DNA from: Corynebacterium aurimucosum
Lineage (GTDB): Bacteria > Actinomycetota > Actinomycetes > Mycobacteriales > Mycobacteriaceae
DNA length: 64,000 nucleotides
NCBI RefSeq assembly: GCF_030408555.1
Contig: NZ_CP047048.1
Location: 1,550,001-1,614,000, forward strand
Direction of reading: 5' to 3'
Shown here in pieces: positions 30,769 to 40,989 of this stretch. How positions within the stretch are numbered: position 1 is the first letter of the stretch; every line of letters starts with the position of its first letter. The notes under the pieces are model-generated. The model saw only the letters and a program-made list of their open reading frames with translations. It was not told the DNA's origin and searched no databases. Both the position numbers and the translations under genes were made by a program.

Positions 30769-32378
30769 GACTCTTCCTTTGTTTCAGTTGCTGTTGTGGG
30801 GTTATAGCTCCAACGGTCGAGGTTCCACCCGATACCCGCAAGGCCAGTGTAGGGCACCACGCCGGTGACAGCGCGGTCGACAATGAATGTGCGAGGCTGC
30901 GCGGCGATGGGAATAGAGGGCAGCTCCTCCCACAATTCCTGCTCCAGATTCCGCAGCGCCGCCGCGTGCTTCACGCTAGAGGACGGCGCGGAATGCTCAC
31001 GCATCGGGTCCACGGCGCCGAGGTAGACATCTATCTCCGGCTGCCCAGTTGCAGGATCCGCGGCCAATTGCGCACGGGAAACCCGCTCGCCGGAACGGTC
31101 CTCCACCATGATCCCCGCAGGTTCGCACGCGGCGCGGAGCTCCTCCACCATCGCCTTATAACGCGGGTTAGGCCCGAGGTAACCCACTCCGATGGTGTAG
31201 CCGGACAGACCGGATGCCGTTGCATTGTCTACAGGAACGGTTGTCAGCGAAGACATCTGCGCCGCGACCGGATCATCATTGCGCACGGTACGGACGGTGA
31301 CAGCGGGGACGTCCACGCCAGATTCCTTCGATGAGACCTGCGCCAAGTGCTGTGCATCCACACAGGCCGCAAAGGCAGCGCGTGCCCACGGCTGAGAAAA
31401 GGTCCCAGCCTCGGAGAATACTAAGGTGTCTGTCAGGCTTCCTGCCGAAGACGTCACCTCTACTGGCTTGCCTTCTGCATCCCGGTCGAACCACGACGGT
31501 GACGCGGTGGCAGCCTCGGCAACGCGGAGCTCATCTGAGGCAACAAACGCGGCAGCGTCTGCGCTTCTCGGAAGCATGAGGATCTCGCGCAGGGTCGGCT
31601 TATCGCCGTAATAGTTATCGTTGGCGGTGAGCACAATGGCACCGTCATCCTCAACGCGCTCGATTTGATAAGGACCGAAGGAAACCTGTAACTCCGGGTC
31701 AAAGCGCCCAGGCTCCGTAGAGAAACCATAGCGCCACGCCTCTGCTACCGGCTGCAAAGTAGCTACGTCCTGAGAATGTAGAGCTGCATTGAGTTCTTCG
31801 AGGTTCATATCAGCCCGCTTGGCTAACACGTGTGCTGGGACAACCGAACCCGGCCCAAACAAATACCGCCACCGCGAGCCGGCATCAGGTGTAAACCATA
31901 CGGTGAATTTCTTGCTGTGGGGCGCGCATTCCACTTCTGTCACTTCCTCCATCAGTGGAAGGTAGGAACCGAAAATCTCGCTCAACTGCCCGGCGGTGAA
32001 GGCCAAAAGGTAATCATCACAGGTCACGGCTTCACCGTCAGCAAAACGTGCTTGCTCAGTGAGCGTGAAGTCCACGTGCGCCCCAGCGTCCTCACCCTCG
32101 GCAGCGAAGAACTCAGCATCGGCAAGATCTGAATTAGGGACCATCTGCCCCGCCGGGCCCGGTACGTAGAGTGCCGGGAAAACACGGCTAGCCAGCTGGG
32201 CCGCCCCCACCGCATCCCCCCACGCCGTGGCTGCATTGCTGGTGGCAATGGGGGCGTCGGCCAGCACCGCAAAACGCGATGGCGGGGTGTCTTTGTCAAG
32301 GCCGCCTTCCTGTGCCCCGCATGCGGTCACAGCAAGAGCTACCGCGGCACACAGCGCCGCGAATGATGGACTACGCAC
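30765..32378 (-). CDS. dciAE: peptide-binding lipoprotein (ABC-type substrate-binding protein)
   Basis: This 537-residue extracytoplasmic protein has a lipoprotein signal with the lipobox VTAC at about residue 20. It is of the oligopeptide/dipeptide-binding class (SBP_bac_5): the [22 protein letters not shown] segment, [23 protein letters not shown] and DPELQ-type blocks are in the right order. No permease or ATPase gene is adjacent. In C. glutamicum the same position, between secF and apt, holds the gene called dciAE. It may serve a transporter encoded elsewhere; the ligand is unproven. Confidence 0.83.
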   Translation of the reverse strand: MRSPSFAALCAAVALAVTACGAQEGGLDKDTPPSRFAVLADAPIATSNAATAWGDAVGAAQLASRVFPALYVPGPAGQMVPNSDLADAEFFAAEGEDAGAHVDFTLTEQARFADGEAVTCDDYLLAFTAGQLSEIFGSYLPLMEEVTEVECAPHSKKFTVWFTPDAGSRWRYLFGPGSVVPAHVLAKRADMNLEELNAALHSQDVATLQPVAEAWRYGFSTEPGRFDPELQVSFGPYQIERVEDDGAIVLTANDNYYGDKPTLREILMLPRSADAAAFVASDELRVAEAATASPSWFDRDAEGKPVEVTSSAGSLTDTLVFSEAGTFSQPWARAAFAACVDAQHLAQVSSKESGVDVPAVTVRTVRNDDPVAAQMSSLTTVPVDNATASGLSGYTIGVGYLGPNPRYKAMVEELRAACEPAGIMVEDRSGERVSRAQLAADPATGQPEIDVYLGAVDPMREHSAPSSSVKHAAALRNLEQELWEELPSIPIAAQPRTFIVDRAVTGVVPYTGLAGIGWNLDRWSYNPTTATETKEES

Positions 32379-32381
32379 GGC

Positions 32382-33545
32382 TTAGCGCCCAGGGCGCCAG
32401 GACGCCCCACCGGACTCATCGCTACGCGGCCCGGATTCGGTCTGTGTTGCGGCTGGTGCAGAAGCTGCAGCCGGGGATGCCACGGTGCGTGTTGCCTTCG
32501 GCGTATCCTCATCCTCTGCTTCTGCAGTCCACCCCTCGGCGCGGTAGGCAGCGACCACCTCATTGTGCTTCTTAACGCTCTTGCGCTGATTCGACAAGGT
32601 CACCAGCAACGTGGTGGCCAGGAAGATGGAGGAAAAGACACCTTCAATAACGCCAATGAACTGAACCAATGCCAGATCGCGCAAAGTACCAATGCCCATT
32701 AACCACACGGCGACGATGAACAGCGCGATGATAGGCAAGGCCGAAATCACCGAGGTGGAGATGGAACGCATCACGGTCTGGTTGACAGCCAAGTTAGTGA
32801 GCTCGGCGTAGGTCTTCTTGCGTTGGCCTTCCAGCCCCGTTGTATTCTCATCCACCTTGTCGAAGACAATGACGGAATCGTAGAGGGAGAAGGTCAGGAC
32901 TGTCAGCAGACCGATGATGACTGCCGGGGACACCTCGAATCCGAAGAGCGCGTAGATGCCCGCGATGAAGACACCGTCAAAGATGAGCGCGAGGATAGCG
33001 GCAAAAGCCATATCGCGCTGCAGGCGGACCGCCACATAGATGGTGGCCAGCACGAGGAAGACCGCCATGGCAATAACCATGCGTTGGGTGATCGACGAGC
33101 CCCAGGATTCCGACACCGTCGAGGAGCCAATTGCATCCGGGCTCGGCTTGCCGTTGTCATCCTTGACTTGGTAGGTCTCAAAGATAGCCTGGCGGGCTTG
33201 GTTAACCTCATCTTGCGACAGGCGCTCGGAGGTGATCTCCAGAGTCTCCGAAGAACCGGCGCCCACAATCTGCACCAGCTCCGGAGTGACACCGGTGGCT
33301 TCCGTGAAGGTTTCTTCTACCTGTTCAGTAGAAAGATCGCCTGCAGGCATGTTGAGTTTCGTGCCGCCCTCGAAATCAAGGGACAGATTGAAGCCGCGAA
33401 GTACGATAGCCAGGATCGAGGCAATAAGCAGCACGCCGGCGATGGTGTACCAGGTCTTAGCCCGGCCCACGAAGTCAAATCCACTGCCGTCCACATAGAG
33501 ACGGTCAAAACGGGAAATCTTGCGGTTAGTAGTTTCGACAGCCAT
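32382..33545 (-). CDS. secF: protein translocase subunit SecF
   Basis: This 387-residue membrane protein assists Sec export by using the proton motive force. After a first membrane segment (TIAGVLLIASILAIVLRG) come the periplasmic part with FEGGTKLNM and TPELVQIVG, and then five membrane segments with FSLYDSVIVFDKVDEN, ALPIIALFIVAVWLMG and the usual FSSIFLATTLLV. The C-terminal 60 residues are a low-complexity Ala/Glu/Thr tail. It starts two bases after secD and is followed by the lipoprotein gene. Confidence 0.95.
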   Translation of the reverse strand: MAVETTNRKISRFDRLYVDGSGFDFVGRAKTWYTIAGVLLIASILAIVLRGFNLSLDFEGGTKLNMPAGDLSTEQVEETFTEATGVTPELVQIVGAGSSETLEITSERLSQDEVNQARQAIFETYQVKDDNGKPSPDAIGSSTVSESWGSSITQRMVIAMAVFLVLATIYVAVRLQRDMAFAAILALIFDGVFIAGIYALFGFEVSPAVIIGLLTVLTFSLYDSVIVFDKVDENTTGLEGQRKKTYAELTNLAVNQTVMRSISTSVISALPIIALFIVAVWLMGIGTLRDLALVQFIGVIEGVFSSIFLATTLLVTLSNQRKSVKKHNEVVAAYRAEGWTAEAEDEDTPKATRTVASPAAASAPAATQTESGPRSDESGGASWRPGR

Positions 33546-33547
33546 GG

Positions 33548-35401
33548 TTACTTCTCCTCATCCGTAGCAGTAGCGACGGGTTTCTTGGCCGGTTTGGCAT
33601 AAAAGCCGCGTTCACGGCGTTCCTCCACAAGGTTGTAAATACCGCCTAGGCCGTTCATCGACGGCTTGGCAAAGGCTGGGCGGCTACCAAGAAGCTTCAT
33701 GAGCGGTGCCATGATCAGGAAGGATACGACGAGGTCGAAGATGGTGGTGAGGCCCATGGTGAAGGCAAAACCCTTGACGGCGCCAATGGACAAGAAATAG
33801 ACCACGACGGAGCCGATGAGGGTCACGGCCTTACCTGTGACAATCGTTGCTCGCGAACGCTCCCAACCAGTGCGGGTGGCGGAGCGGAAGGTACGTCCGC
33901 TCAAGAGCTCATCCTTCATACGCTCGTAGTAGACGACGAAGGAGTCAGCGGTGGCACCAATACCGATGACCAAGCCCGCCATGCCGGAAAGATCAAGCGA
34001 GTAACCGATCCACCGGCCCAGCAGAACCAGTGCGCCATAAAGCAGAACGCAGGTAGCGATGAGGACCAACAGAGCCACCGAAGACAGGGCACGGAAGTAG
34101 TAGATGGAATACAGCGAAACCAGGATGAGGCCCACGATGCCCGCGATGAGCGCTGCCTCAAGAGCTGCCTTGCCCAGCGATGGCGGAACGGTTTCTACCG
34201 TGCCCCCCGGCTCGCCGTTAGCGCCGGTAAAGGACAGTGGGAGCGCACCATAACGCAGGTTATTGGCCAAGTTCTGGGCCTCCTCCTGCGTGAAGTCACC
34301 GGTGATGGAAGTGGCAGAACCAACCGGGGTCGGGCCTTGGATTACCGGCGCGGAAATAACGGCGGAGTCGAGGGTGATAGCCACCTGCTTCTGGAGGTAC
34401 TCCTGGGTCAGGGTAGCCCAGGTTTGCGAACCATTGGGGCCATCGCCGGTCTTGAAGGCGAAGTTAATCTCCATCTGACCAGTCTGGGAATTGAGCCCGC
34501 CTTGAATCGGGGCGTTGTTATCAATCTCGTTACCGGTCAGGCGAGTTCCGTTCGGATCTTCAATGCCGTCCAGCAGCGGAGCCGGGTTAAGAATATAGGG
34601 CTGCTGATTCGAGTAATCACAAGCCACCAAGGGCTTTGCAGGGTCGTCGGTACCTGCCAGCGGATCGGATTCCGCATCACAGGTCATCAGTCCCAAGGCT
34701 GCGGTCTGCACGGTGGGGTCTTCGGACTGGCGGTCCTTGAGCAGAACCTCAGTAACCTTGTCGCGGCGCTCAGTTTCCTCAAGGGAGTTCGCTGGGTCCG
34801 GAAGCGGCTTTTCGCTCACAGTCGGAGCCGGTGACTTGTCATCCTTCTCCTCGTCCTTCTGATCGCCGCCCTGGGCGGCGTCGGCACTCTGGTTGAGTGC
34901 CTCATGGATGGAGGCCAGCGACTGATCAGCATGCTCCGGAGTTACCACCCCGTACTTAACCCACCGGTTAGCCATATCCGTCATGGTCTTCTCAAGCTTG
35001 CCCATGTCTGGCATCGGCTGCTCGCCCACTGGGCGGAACAACAGCTGGGAGGTTTGGCCCACGGCCTGCGCCTGGGAGGCATCTTCACCGGGGACGGTAA
35101 TGACCAAGCTGGAGCCACTGATGACGACCTCAGAACCGGACACGCCCATGCCATTCACGCGCTGCTCGAGGATGGTGCGCGCCTGCTGCAGCTGTTCCTG
35201 GGTGGGGTCTTCGCCCTGCGGCACCAGGGTTACGCGGGTTCCGCCCTGCAGGTCAATGCCGAGCTTGGGTGTTGGTGACTTATCACCGGTCAAAAATATC
35301 AGCGCATAAACCACGATGACAATGAGCGCGAAAAACGCCATCGCACGCTTGGGCCATTGCCGTTGACGGCTGCTAACGCCACCACGTTTCGAAGCGGACA
35401 C
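33548..35401 (-). CDS. secD: protein translocase subunit SecD
   Basis: This 617-residue partner of SecF has one N-terminal membrane segment, a large exported domain and five C-terminal membrane segments. The GIDLQGGTRVTLVP motif of the P1 domain is present, as are TGDFTQEEAQNLANNLRYGALP and the membrane signature LSGMAGLVIGIGATADSFVVYYERMKDE (two adjacent blocks). A charged insert rich in Asp, Lys and Glu at about residues 165-210 lengthens the exported domain. It is followed by secF after two bases. Confidence 0.95.
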   Translation of the reverse strand: MSASKRGGVSSRQRQWPKRAMAFFALIVIVVYALIFLTGDKSPTPKLGIDLQGGTRVTLVPQGEDPTQEQLQQARTILEQRVNGMGVSGSEVVISGSSLVITVPGEDASQAQAVGQTSQLLFRPVGEQPMPDMGKLEKTMTDMANRWVKYGVVTPEHADQSLASIHEALNQSADAAQGGDQKDEEKDDKSPAPTVSEKPLPDPANSLEETERRDKVTEVLLKDRQSEDPTVQTAALGLMTCDAESDPLAGTDDPAKPLVACDYSNQQPYILNPAPLLDGIEDPNGTRLTGNEIDNNAPIQGGLNSQTGQMEINFAFKTGDGPNGSQTWATLTQEYLQKQVAITLDSAVISAPVIQGPTPVGSATSITGDFTQEEAQNLANNLRYGALPLSFTGANGEPGGTVETVPPSLGKAALEAALIAGIVGLILVSLYSIYYFRALSSVALLVLIATCVLLYGALVLLGRWIGYSLDLSGMAGLVIGIGATADSFVVYYERMKDELLSGRTFRSATRTGWERSRATIVTGKAVTLIGSVVVYFLSIGAVKGFAFTMGLTTIFDLVVSFLIMAPLMKLLGSRPAFAKPSMNGLGGIYNLVEERRERGFYAKPAKKPVATATDEEK

Positions 35402-35501
35402 AAAGATCTCCTGTGTTGTGAGGAACAGGGCTAAAAATCATAGGTCATGGCAGCAACCGCCGCGCACGCACTGGGCGCCGCGGTGCCTCCATGACTAAAG
35501 C

Positions 35502-35540
35502 ACAGTCCACCATGGTACGTCATGGACTGTTGTTTTCCTT
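35502..35540 (-). promoter_or_regulatory. hairpin in the yajC-secD spacer
   Basis: ACAGTCCA (35502-35509) and TGGACTGT (35523-35530) are perfect inverted eight-base arms around a 13-base loop, within the 186-base gap between yajC and secD. On the plus strand TGTTTTCC follows; on the minus strand, the direction of the genes, GCTTTAGTC follows. It could be a partial terminator or attenuator that lowers secDF relative to yajC. Confidence 0.45.
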
Positions 35541-35587
35541 AACAGACTTAAGGTACGCGCCCGCACTGTGACGAGCGCAACGCAATC

Positions 35588-35920
35588 TTAGAGTTTCGGG
35601 AAGCGCTCGTCGTTCTCGTCCTCCGTCTCCACTGGCGCATCAGTGTTTGCGCCGGCTGCGTCAGCGGAGCGAACGATGGCCATCGTGTCGAAAGTCATCA
35701 CCGTGCCGTCCTTCACCTGCAGATCAACCTGCTCGCCGCGGGTTTCGACGACGGTGCCGTGGAGGCCGCCGGCAGTAATCACTTCCTGCCCCGCCTGCAG
35801 CGAGGATTGGAGCTTTTGCATCTGCGCCTGGCGCTTGCGCTGCGCTCGCATCGACATGAAGCTCGGCAAGATGACGAGGATGGCGAGAACAAGGAGAAGA
35901 AGAAGTTGAGTTCCGTTCAT
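35588..35920 (-). CDS. yajC: preprotein translocase accessory subunit YajC
   Basis: This 110-residue protein has a single N-terminal membrane segment (LLLLLVLAILVILPSFM). A basic stretch MRAQRKRQAQMQKLQSSL and the YajC signature of GQEVITAGGLHGTVVETRGEQVDLQVKDG (residues 44-72) follow. The acidic tail is not conserved. It belongs to the SecDF-YajC complex, and its position just ahead of secD fits. A 186-base gap with a hairpin separates it from secD. Confidence 0.9.
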   Translation of the reverse strand: MNGTQLLLLLVLAILVILPSFMSMRAQRKRQAQMQKLQSSLQAGQEVITAGGLHGTVVETRGEQVDLQVKDGTVMTFDTMAIVRSADAAGANTDAPVETEDENDERFPKL

Positions 35921-35959
35921 AAAAGGCCAGTGTGCCAGACCGCCCTACCTCCGGGCCAA

Positions 35960-37045
35960 TTAAAAAAGGGTCCCGCCAACCGCTCCCTCGGGCGCCTCCA
36001 GTCCTAGGTGTTGCCATGCGGCGGCTGTTGCCACACGGCCGCGGCCGGTTCGTGAGATCATGCCGGCACGCACGAGATAGGGCTCACAGACCTCCTCCAC
36101 CGTCGATGGTTCCTCGCCCACCGCGATGGCTAGGGTATTCACTCCTACGGGGCCACCGCCGTGGCCTTTGATCAAAGCCCCGAGCACCGCGCGGTCAAGA
36201 CGGTCCAATCCGCGCTCATCGACGTCGAAGACCCGCAGCGCTGCCTGGGCAGCTGCAACATTAATATGTCCATCCCCGTTGACTTCGGCATAGTCTCGGA
36301 CTCGGCGCAAAAGCCGGTTGGCAATACGCGGAGTTCCACGCGAGCGGGAACCAATCTCTACCGCGGCATCCTGATCGATGTCCACCTCCAGAATCCGCGC
36401 TGCACGGCTAATTACCCGGGTGAGATCCTCAGTATCGTAATACTCCATCTGCGCGGTGAAACCGAAGCGATCACGCAACGGACCAGTCAGCATGCCCGCA
36501 CGAGTTGTCGCTCCTACCAGTGTAAAAGGCGGGATTTCCAGCGGGATGGACGTCGCTCCTGGGCCTTTGCCCACGATGACATCGATGCGGAAATCCTCCA
36601 TTGCCATGTAGAGCATTTCCTCAGCTGGGCGGGCGATGCGGTGAATTTCATCGATGAAGAGCACATCCCCCTCCATCAGATTCGACAACATCGCCGCTAG
36701 ATCCCCGGCCCTCTCCAGCGCTGGGCCCGAGGTCATACGCAAGGAGCTTCCCAGCTCTTGGGCGATGATCATCGCCATGGTGGTCTTGCCCAGCCCAGGC
36801 GGGCCGGAGAGCAATACGTGGTCCGGGGTGACACCACGGTTTTTCGCGCCATTGAGCACGAGCGATAGCTGCTCGCGCACCTTGGGTTGGCCAATGAATT
36901 CATCGAGGGACTTCGGGCGCAGCGAGCGCTCAATATCGTGCTCGCCCTGTTGCTCTGTGGCGTCCACATCCTGGTTACGCTGCGGGGGCGAGCTTAAATC
37001 CATCCCCTCCGGAAGCTTAAATTCAGTGCGTTCTACGTCTGACAT
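35960..37045 (-). CDS. ruvB: Holliday junction branch migration ATPase RuvB
   Basis: This 361-residue AAA+ motor drives branch migration with RuvA. Walker A is GPPGLGKTT near residues 81-89, and Walker B with its sensor is VLFIDEIHR; the [19 protein letters not shown] and [15 protein letters not shown] segments are the usual ones. The ATG at 37045 is preferred because GGGGAG lies about nine bases upstream; a GTG three codons earlier abuts that site. It follows ruvA by a few bases and closes the ruvC-ruvA-ruvB operon. Confidence 0.96.
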   Translation of the reverse strand: MSDVERTEFKLPEGMDLSSPPQRNQDVDATEQQGEHDIERSLRPKSLDEFIGQPKVREQLSLVLNGAKNRGVTPDHVLLSGPPGLGKTTMAMIIAQELGSSLRMTSGPALERAGDLAAMLSNLMEGDVLFIDEIHRIARPAEEMLYMAMEDFRIDVIVGKGPGATSIPLEIPPFTLVGATTRAGMLTGPLRDRFGFTAQMEYYDTEDLTRVISRAARILEVDIDQDAAVEIGSRSRGTPRIANRLLRRVRDYAEVNGDGHINVAAAQAALRVFDVDERGLDRLDRAVLGALIKGHGGGPVGVNTLAIAVGEEPSTVEEVCEPYLVRAGMISRTGRGRVATAAAWQHLGLEAPEGAVGGTLF

Positions 37046-37060
37046 GTCACCCACTCTCCC

Positions 37061-37669
37061 CTATTTCTTGGCGCCAAGCTGGCTCAGCGCTGCGCGCAGC
37101 ACCACCGGCGTCGCCGCATCGGGTTGCTCTGCCGCCACGGATTCCACCACGGGGCGGGCCATTTTATCAGTAAAGCCCAACCCAATAAGAGCCTCAACGA
37201 CATCCTCAACCACCGGCCCGGCGGCAGCCGGGGCAGCAGCCGAGAGATCCGCGCCTTCTGCCGGGGCGAAAGCCTTGACCTTATCTTTGAGCTCCAGAAT
37301 CAACCGCTGTGCAACGCGTTTGCCCACTCCCGGGATTTTCTGCAAGCGTGCGGCCTCCTCCCCCGCAATCGCCTGTGCCAAATCGCCCGCGCTCATCACG
37401 GACAGAGCAGCTAGAGCCAGTTTTGGCCCCAGCCCAGAAACCGTTTGGAGGACGTGGAACATATCGCGGTCATCCTGACTGGTGAAGCCGTACAGCGTCA
37501 TCGAGTCTTCCTTTACCACGAGCGTGGTCATGATCCGCGCTTCCTCGCCACGCTGTAGGGTTCCCAGCATGGCCGGGGTGGCCAGGACCTTATAGCCCAC
37601 GCCAGCGCATTCCAGCACGGCATGATCAAGCTGGATGTCTAGGACGGTTCCGCGCAAAGATGCAATCAT
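37061..37669 (-). CDS. ruvA: Holliday junction binding protein RuvA
   Basis: This 202-residue protein binds four-way junctions and loads RuvB. The N-terminal OB fold contains MIASLRGTVLDI and YKVLATPAMLG. The two helix-hairpin-helix motifs are FHVLQTVSGLGPKLALAAL and ARLQKIPGVGKRVAQRLILEL. The C-terminal domain binding RuvB (EALIGLGFTDKMARPVVE) follows a Gly/Ala/Pro-rich linker. It lies 39 bases after ruvC and 15 bases before ruvB. Confidence 0.96.
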   Translation of the reverse strand: MIASLRGTVLDIQLDHAVLECAGVGYKVLATPAMLGTLQRGEEARIMTTLVVKEDSMTLYGFTSQDDRDMFHVLQTVSGLGPKLALAALSVMSAGDLAQAIAGEEAARLQKIPGVGKRVAQRLILELKDKVKAFAPAEGADLSAAAPAAAGPVVEDVVEALIGLGFTDKMARPVVESVAAEQPDAATPVVLRAALSQLGAKK

Positions 37670-37708
37670 TAATAGGGTTCCTTGGTGTGAGTGGTTGTGC
37701 CAGTTAGC

Positions 37709-38320
37709 TTAGGAGGTCGTCTTCGCCGCCCGGGAGACGGATGCGGTACGCGGCGAGGTGCCGCGTACTCCGCTCGTTCGTGCCCCGGCCCCGACGCCAG
37801 CGCTCGCATCACCGCCGGTCATCCATGCCAGGGCTGGCGCACGCCAGCAGTGACACACGGCTAGGGCTAGGGCATCCGCAGCGTCGGCCGGCTTAGGCGC
37901 CTCACTGAGCCCCAAGATTCGAGTAATCATGGCAGTCATCTGCTTCTTATCAGCACGTCCATTGCCTGAAATTGCCTTCTTGACTTCGGAAGGGGTGTAC
38001 ATGTGCACCGGAATATCCCGCTCTGCTGCGGCAAGGACCAATACCCCAACCGCGTGCGCGGTCTGCATCACGGTTGAGACTTGACCGCGTTCGAATACGC
38101 GCTCGAGGGCCAAAACATCCGGCTTATAGTCATCCATCCATTCCCGGACTGCCACCGATAGTCGCTTCAGGCGCTCCCCTAAGTCCTTGTCGCTGGGGGT
38201 GCGGACGACCCCTACGGCGATGGGAATGACCCCACGCCCACGACCGGCTTGGACAACTGACAGACCGCAACGCGTCAGACCGGGATCAATGCCCATGACG
38301 CGCAACCCCTCCAAGTTCAC
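37709..38320 (-). CDS. ruvC: Holliday junction resolvase RuvC
   Basis: This 203-residue endonuclease resolves Holliday junctions. The first catalytic aspartate is in [13 protein letters not shown] (Asp12), and the second acidic site is in [11 protein letters not shown]. The [20 protein letters not shown] segment and [13 protein letters not shown] close the active site. The start is GTG at 38320, with GAGGAGG about seven bases upstream; an in-frame ATG 23 codons earlier would extend into the promoter region. The C-terminal 35 residues, rich in Gly, Ala and Arg, exceed the usual length. Confidence 0.92.
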   Translation of the reverse strand: MNLEGLRVMGIDPGLTRCGLSVVQAGRGRGVIPIAVGVVRTPSDKDLGERLKRLSVAVREWMDDYKPDVLALERVFERGQVSTVMQTAHAVGVLVLAAAERDIPVHMYTPSEVKKAISGNGRADKKQMTAMITRILGLSEAPKPADAADALALAVCHCWRAPALAWMTGGDASAGVGAGARTSGVRGTSPRTASVSRAAKTTS

Positions 38321-38370
38321 GGCCGCCTCCTCGCCCTTGTTGCACGCGCCCTTGTGAAGCGCTTGTTTAT

Positions 38371-38400
38371 CTAGGAACAGTGTACACACATGTGTTCTAG
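38371..38400. promoter_or_regulatory. imperfect palindrome in the ruvC / nitroreductase divergent region
   Basis: CTAGGAACA at the left and TGTGTTCTAG at the right of a 30-base span form an inverted repeat with a one-base bulge around GTGTACACACA. It lies 50 bases before the ruvC GTG and 61 bases before the nitroreductase ATG. It resembles an operator but does not match the actinobacterial SOS box (GAAC-N4-GTTC spacing). Confidence 0.4.
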
Positions 38401-38461
38401 TCTAGGCAGTCCCCCAAGCCGCTTACTCGCCTCTCCTACTGCGCGGCGTAGAGTGGCGCGC

Positions 38462-39156
38462 ATGTCTCAACATCCTAATGACTATTCAGAGTTTATCCGT
38501 TCCCGCCATTCACCGCGCGCATTCCTTCCGGAGCCGCTCCCCGCTGATGTCATAAAGCAGGTGCTTATCGACGCCCGATCCGCCCCCTCCAATTCCAATA
38601 CCCAACCATGGAATGTGCACCTCGTCGGCGGTACGGCACTGCAAGAACTAAGCGCTGCTCTCATATCCGAATTCGATAAGAACGGCATCAACCCAGACTT
38701 CACGATTGATTACGGTCAAGGCGTTCACCCGCAGCGCTCTCAGCAATTGGCAGCCAAAATGTATGGGCTCCTCGGCATTGCGCGTGAAGATAAAGAAGCC
38801 CGCACGGAATTTATCCGTGAAAACCTTCGCTTCTTCGGTGCCCCGCACACCGCGCTGCTTTTCATTCCCCCGATGGGTGACCGCATCCGTGCCGCTTTTG
38901 ACCAAGGCACCTATGCGGAGATTTTTTGCTCTCGCTCCAGGCGCACGGCTATCACGGCGTCCCGCAGGGCATGATTTCGCTGCTCGCCCCAACCGTCCGT
39001 GAGTTCCTGGGCGTGGACGAGGATTACAAACTCGTCACCGCCCTAACTTTCGGCGTAGCAGACCAGTCCAGCCCCGTGTTCAAGACTGCCCCGGGCCGCG
39101 CACCATTGTCAGAGACGGTGACTGCTCATGGCATGGAAGGCCTCGAGCTCGACTAG
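38462..39156 (+). pseudogene. nitroreductase-family flavoprotein, broken by a single-base frameshift
   Basis: Residues 1-153 from the ATG at 38462 match nitroreductases: FMN-binding RSRHSPRAFLPE, RSAPSNSNTQPWNVHLVGG and APHTALLFIPPMGDRI. At the T6 run 38922-38927 the frame changes. The first frame reads off into CSRSRRTAITASRRA and stops at 38974. The other frame continues with LSLQAHGYHGVPQGMISLL through LVTALTFGVAD to the stop at 39156. Seven Ts instead of six would restore one protein of about 231 residues. It is either a pseudogene, a sequencing error or a slippage site. It is convergent with yebC, six bases away. Confidence 0.85.
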
Positions 39157-39161
39157 CCTTC

Positions 39162-39917
39162 TTAGTCCTCGTCCAGCTCGGCGAGGACCTCTTCGCTTAA
39201 GTCCATGTTGGTATAAACGTTCTGGACATCATCCGAATCCTCGAGAGCATCGATGAGGCGAAAGATCTTGCGGACATCATCTGCCTGCAGCGGCACCTCA
39301 ACGGAAGCACGGAAGTCGGTATCGGTGTCATCGACCTCGATATCGGCAGCAACGAGCGCCTCGCGCACGGCAGGAACATCGCCCGGTGCGCAGGTGATCT
39401 CGAACTTCTCGCCGTTGTCATTGACCTCTTCGGCGCCGGCCTCGAGGACGGCGAGAAGGATGTCATCTTCACTGAGTTCGCCCTTCTCCACCATAACCAG
39501 ACCGGTGCGGGAGAACATATATGCCACGGAACCGGACTCGCCGAGGTTGCCGCCATTCTTAGACATCGCAGTGCGGACGTCCGTCGCCGCACGGTTACGG
39601 TTATCCGTCAGGCACTCGATGAGCATGGCCACGCCGTTCGGGCCATAGCCCTCGTACATCACGGTTTCCCAATCGGCACCACCGGCCTCTTCGCCGGAAC
39701 CGCGCTTGCGGGCGCGCTCAATGTTGTCGTTGGGAACGGAGGCCTTCTTAGCCTTCTTGATCATGTCATCAAGGGTGGGGTTGGCTGCGGGGTCACCGCC
39801 GCCGGTGCGTGCTGCCACCTCGATATTCTTGATCAGCTTGGCAAATTCCTTGCCACGCTTGGCATCGTTCGCCGCCTTCTTGTGCTTCGTTGTTGCCCAT
39901 TTAGAGTGGCCTGCCAT
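39162..39917 (-). CDS. YebC/PmpR-family protein
   Basis: This 251-residue cytoplasmic protein belongs to the YebC/TACO1 family, proposed as transcription regulators and, more recently, as factors aiding translation of difficult sequences. The start [25 protein letters not shown] is diagnostic in its first 15 residues, so the ATG at 39917 is chosen. [21 protein letters not shown] and [13 protein letters not shown] are also seen. In corynebacteria and mycobacteria it lies close to ruvC, but here the broken nitroreductase lies between. Confidence 0.93.
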   Translation of the reverse strand: MAGHSKWATTKHKKAANDAKRGKEFAKLIKNIEVAARTGGGDPAANPTLDDMIKKAKKASVPNDNIERARKRGSGEEAGGADWETVMYEGYGPNGVAMLIECLTDNRNRAATDVRTAMSKNGGNLGESGSVAYMFSRTGLVMVEKGELSEDDILLAVLEAGAEEVNDNGEKFEITCAPGDVPAVREALVAADIEVDDTDTDFRASVEVPLQADDVRKIFRLIDALEDSDDVQNVYTNMDLSEEVLAELDED

Positions 39918-40021
39918 GTCATCCCTTTCGATGTGGCTTAAAAGACTTGTGTGGAAACTGTTGTAATTATACGGCCTCACCGAGCCTCCACCAGCACAGG
40001 GGGCCGTGCCCCGCCTGCATC

Positions 40022-40888
40022 CTAGACGTTTTGCCAATTGCCATTGGCGCTGGAGCCATCACTATCCGGATGCAAGGTGCGCGTCAGCCCCTCCTGCATC
40101 GCCACGGCCAGTAGCTCGCCGCGCTGGTTGAAAATCTTTCCCTGGGCAAGTCCCGTACCGGATTGCGCTGACGGGCTGGACTGCGAAAACAGCATCCACT
40201 CATCCACCCGCACTGGCCGCAAGAACCACAGCGCATGATCCAAGCTGGCTAGCTGAATCCTTTCGCCTTGGTGCGGAAGAAGCGCCGTGCGGATCAACGT
40301 CATGTCAGACATATACAACAACGCTACCTGGTGGAGGGATTGGTCAGAGGTAGCAGCAAGCAGGTCACCGGTGTTGCGGAACCAAATATTTCTAAACCCT
40401 GCCCCAGTGGTTTCGGCAGCGACAGCATCGCGGTCCGCGTCCGGAACGAGCCGCACATCCCAGTCTTCCCACTCCTTCAAAATGATACGGGTGGAGTAAG
40501 GCGAGTCCTTAATGATCTCCGGTGGCGGCACCTGCGGCATGTCGGCCTGATGCTCAGGACCGATATCCCCGGTCGCGTGGAAACCGGCACTGAGCATGAA
40601 GATCAAGCGATCATCCTGAAAGACGCGCACGTGGCGGTGCGCAAAAGAACGGCCGTCCCTAATCCGCTCGACCTGGATGGTGGTGGGAGCGCTGGAATCG
40701 CCCGGGCCCACGAAGTAGCAGTGCATGGAGTGCGCTAGCTTCTCATCGACAGTAAGCTGCGCTGCCCGCAGCGCCTGCGCCATGGTTTGTCCGCCGAAGG
40801 TGCGCGTAATGAGCGAGGGAACCACGGGGCCGCGGAACTCGTCTTCACCGATCCGCTCGATATCGACCGCCTGGGCCACCGATGCCAT
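40022..40888 (-). CDS. tesB: acyl-CoA thioesterase II
   Basis: This 288-residue double-hotdog thioesterase hydrolyses acyl-CoA. Signatures are [56 protein letters not shown] (residues 55-93, cited as a region), [20 protein letters not shown] and, near the end, [21 protein letters not shown]. The catalytic Asp of SLDHALW is present. It stands 104 bases upstream of yebC on the same strand, with a divergent gene on the other side. A role in fatty or mycolic acid metabolism is likely but unproven. Confidence 0.93.
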   Translation of the reverse strand: MASVAQAVDIERIGEDEFRGPVVPSLITRTFGGQTMAQALRAAQLTVDEKLAHSMHCYFVGPGDSSAPTTIQVERIRDGRSFAHRHVRVFQDDRLIFMLSAGFHATGDIGPEHQADMPQVPPPEIIKDSPYSTRIILKEWEDWDVRLVPDADRDAVAAETTGAGFRNIWFRNTGDLLAATSDQSLHQVALLYMSDMTLIRTALLPHQGERIQLASLDHALWFLRPVRVDEWMLFSQSSPSAQSGTGLAQGKIFNQRGELLAVAMQEGLTRTLHPDSDGSSANGNWQNV

Positions 40889-40989
40889 GTTCTCTCCTCT
40901 TTCCTTTCTGTTATGGCGCTCGCCACACTAACGCCGACCATCCTACTCACGTGCTGATCCGCTCTCGGAAGTTGCGTACTATATTCCGC

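Noticed and set aside
38371..38400. The palindrome ahead of ruvC as an SOS (LexA) box
   Set aside because: The GAAC and GTTC elements are 15 bases apart rather than 4, so it does not match the actinobacterial box.
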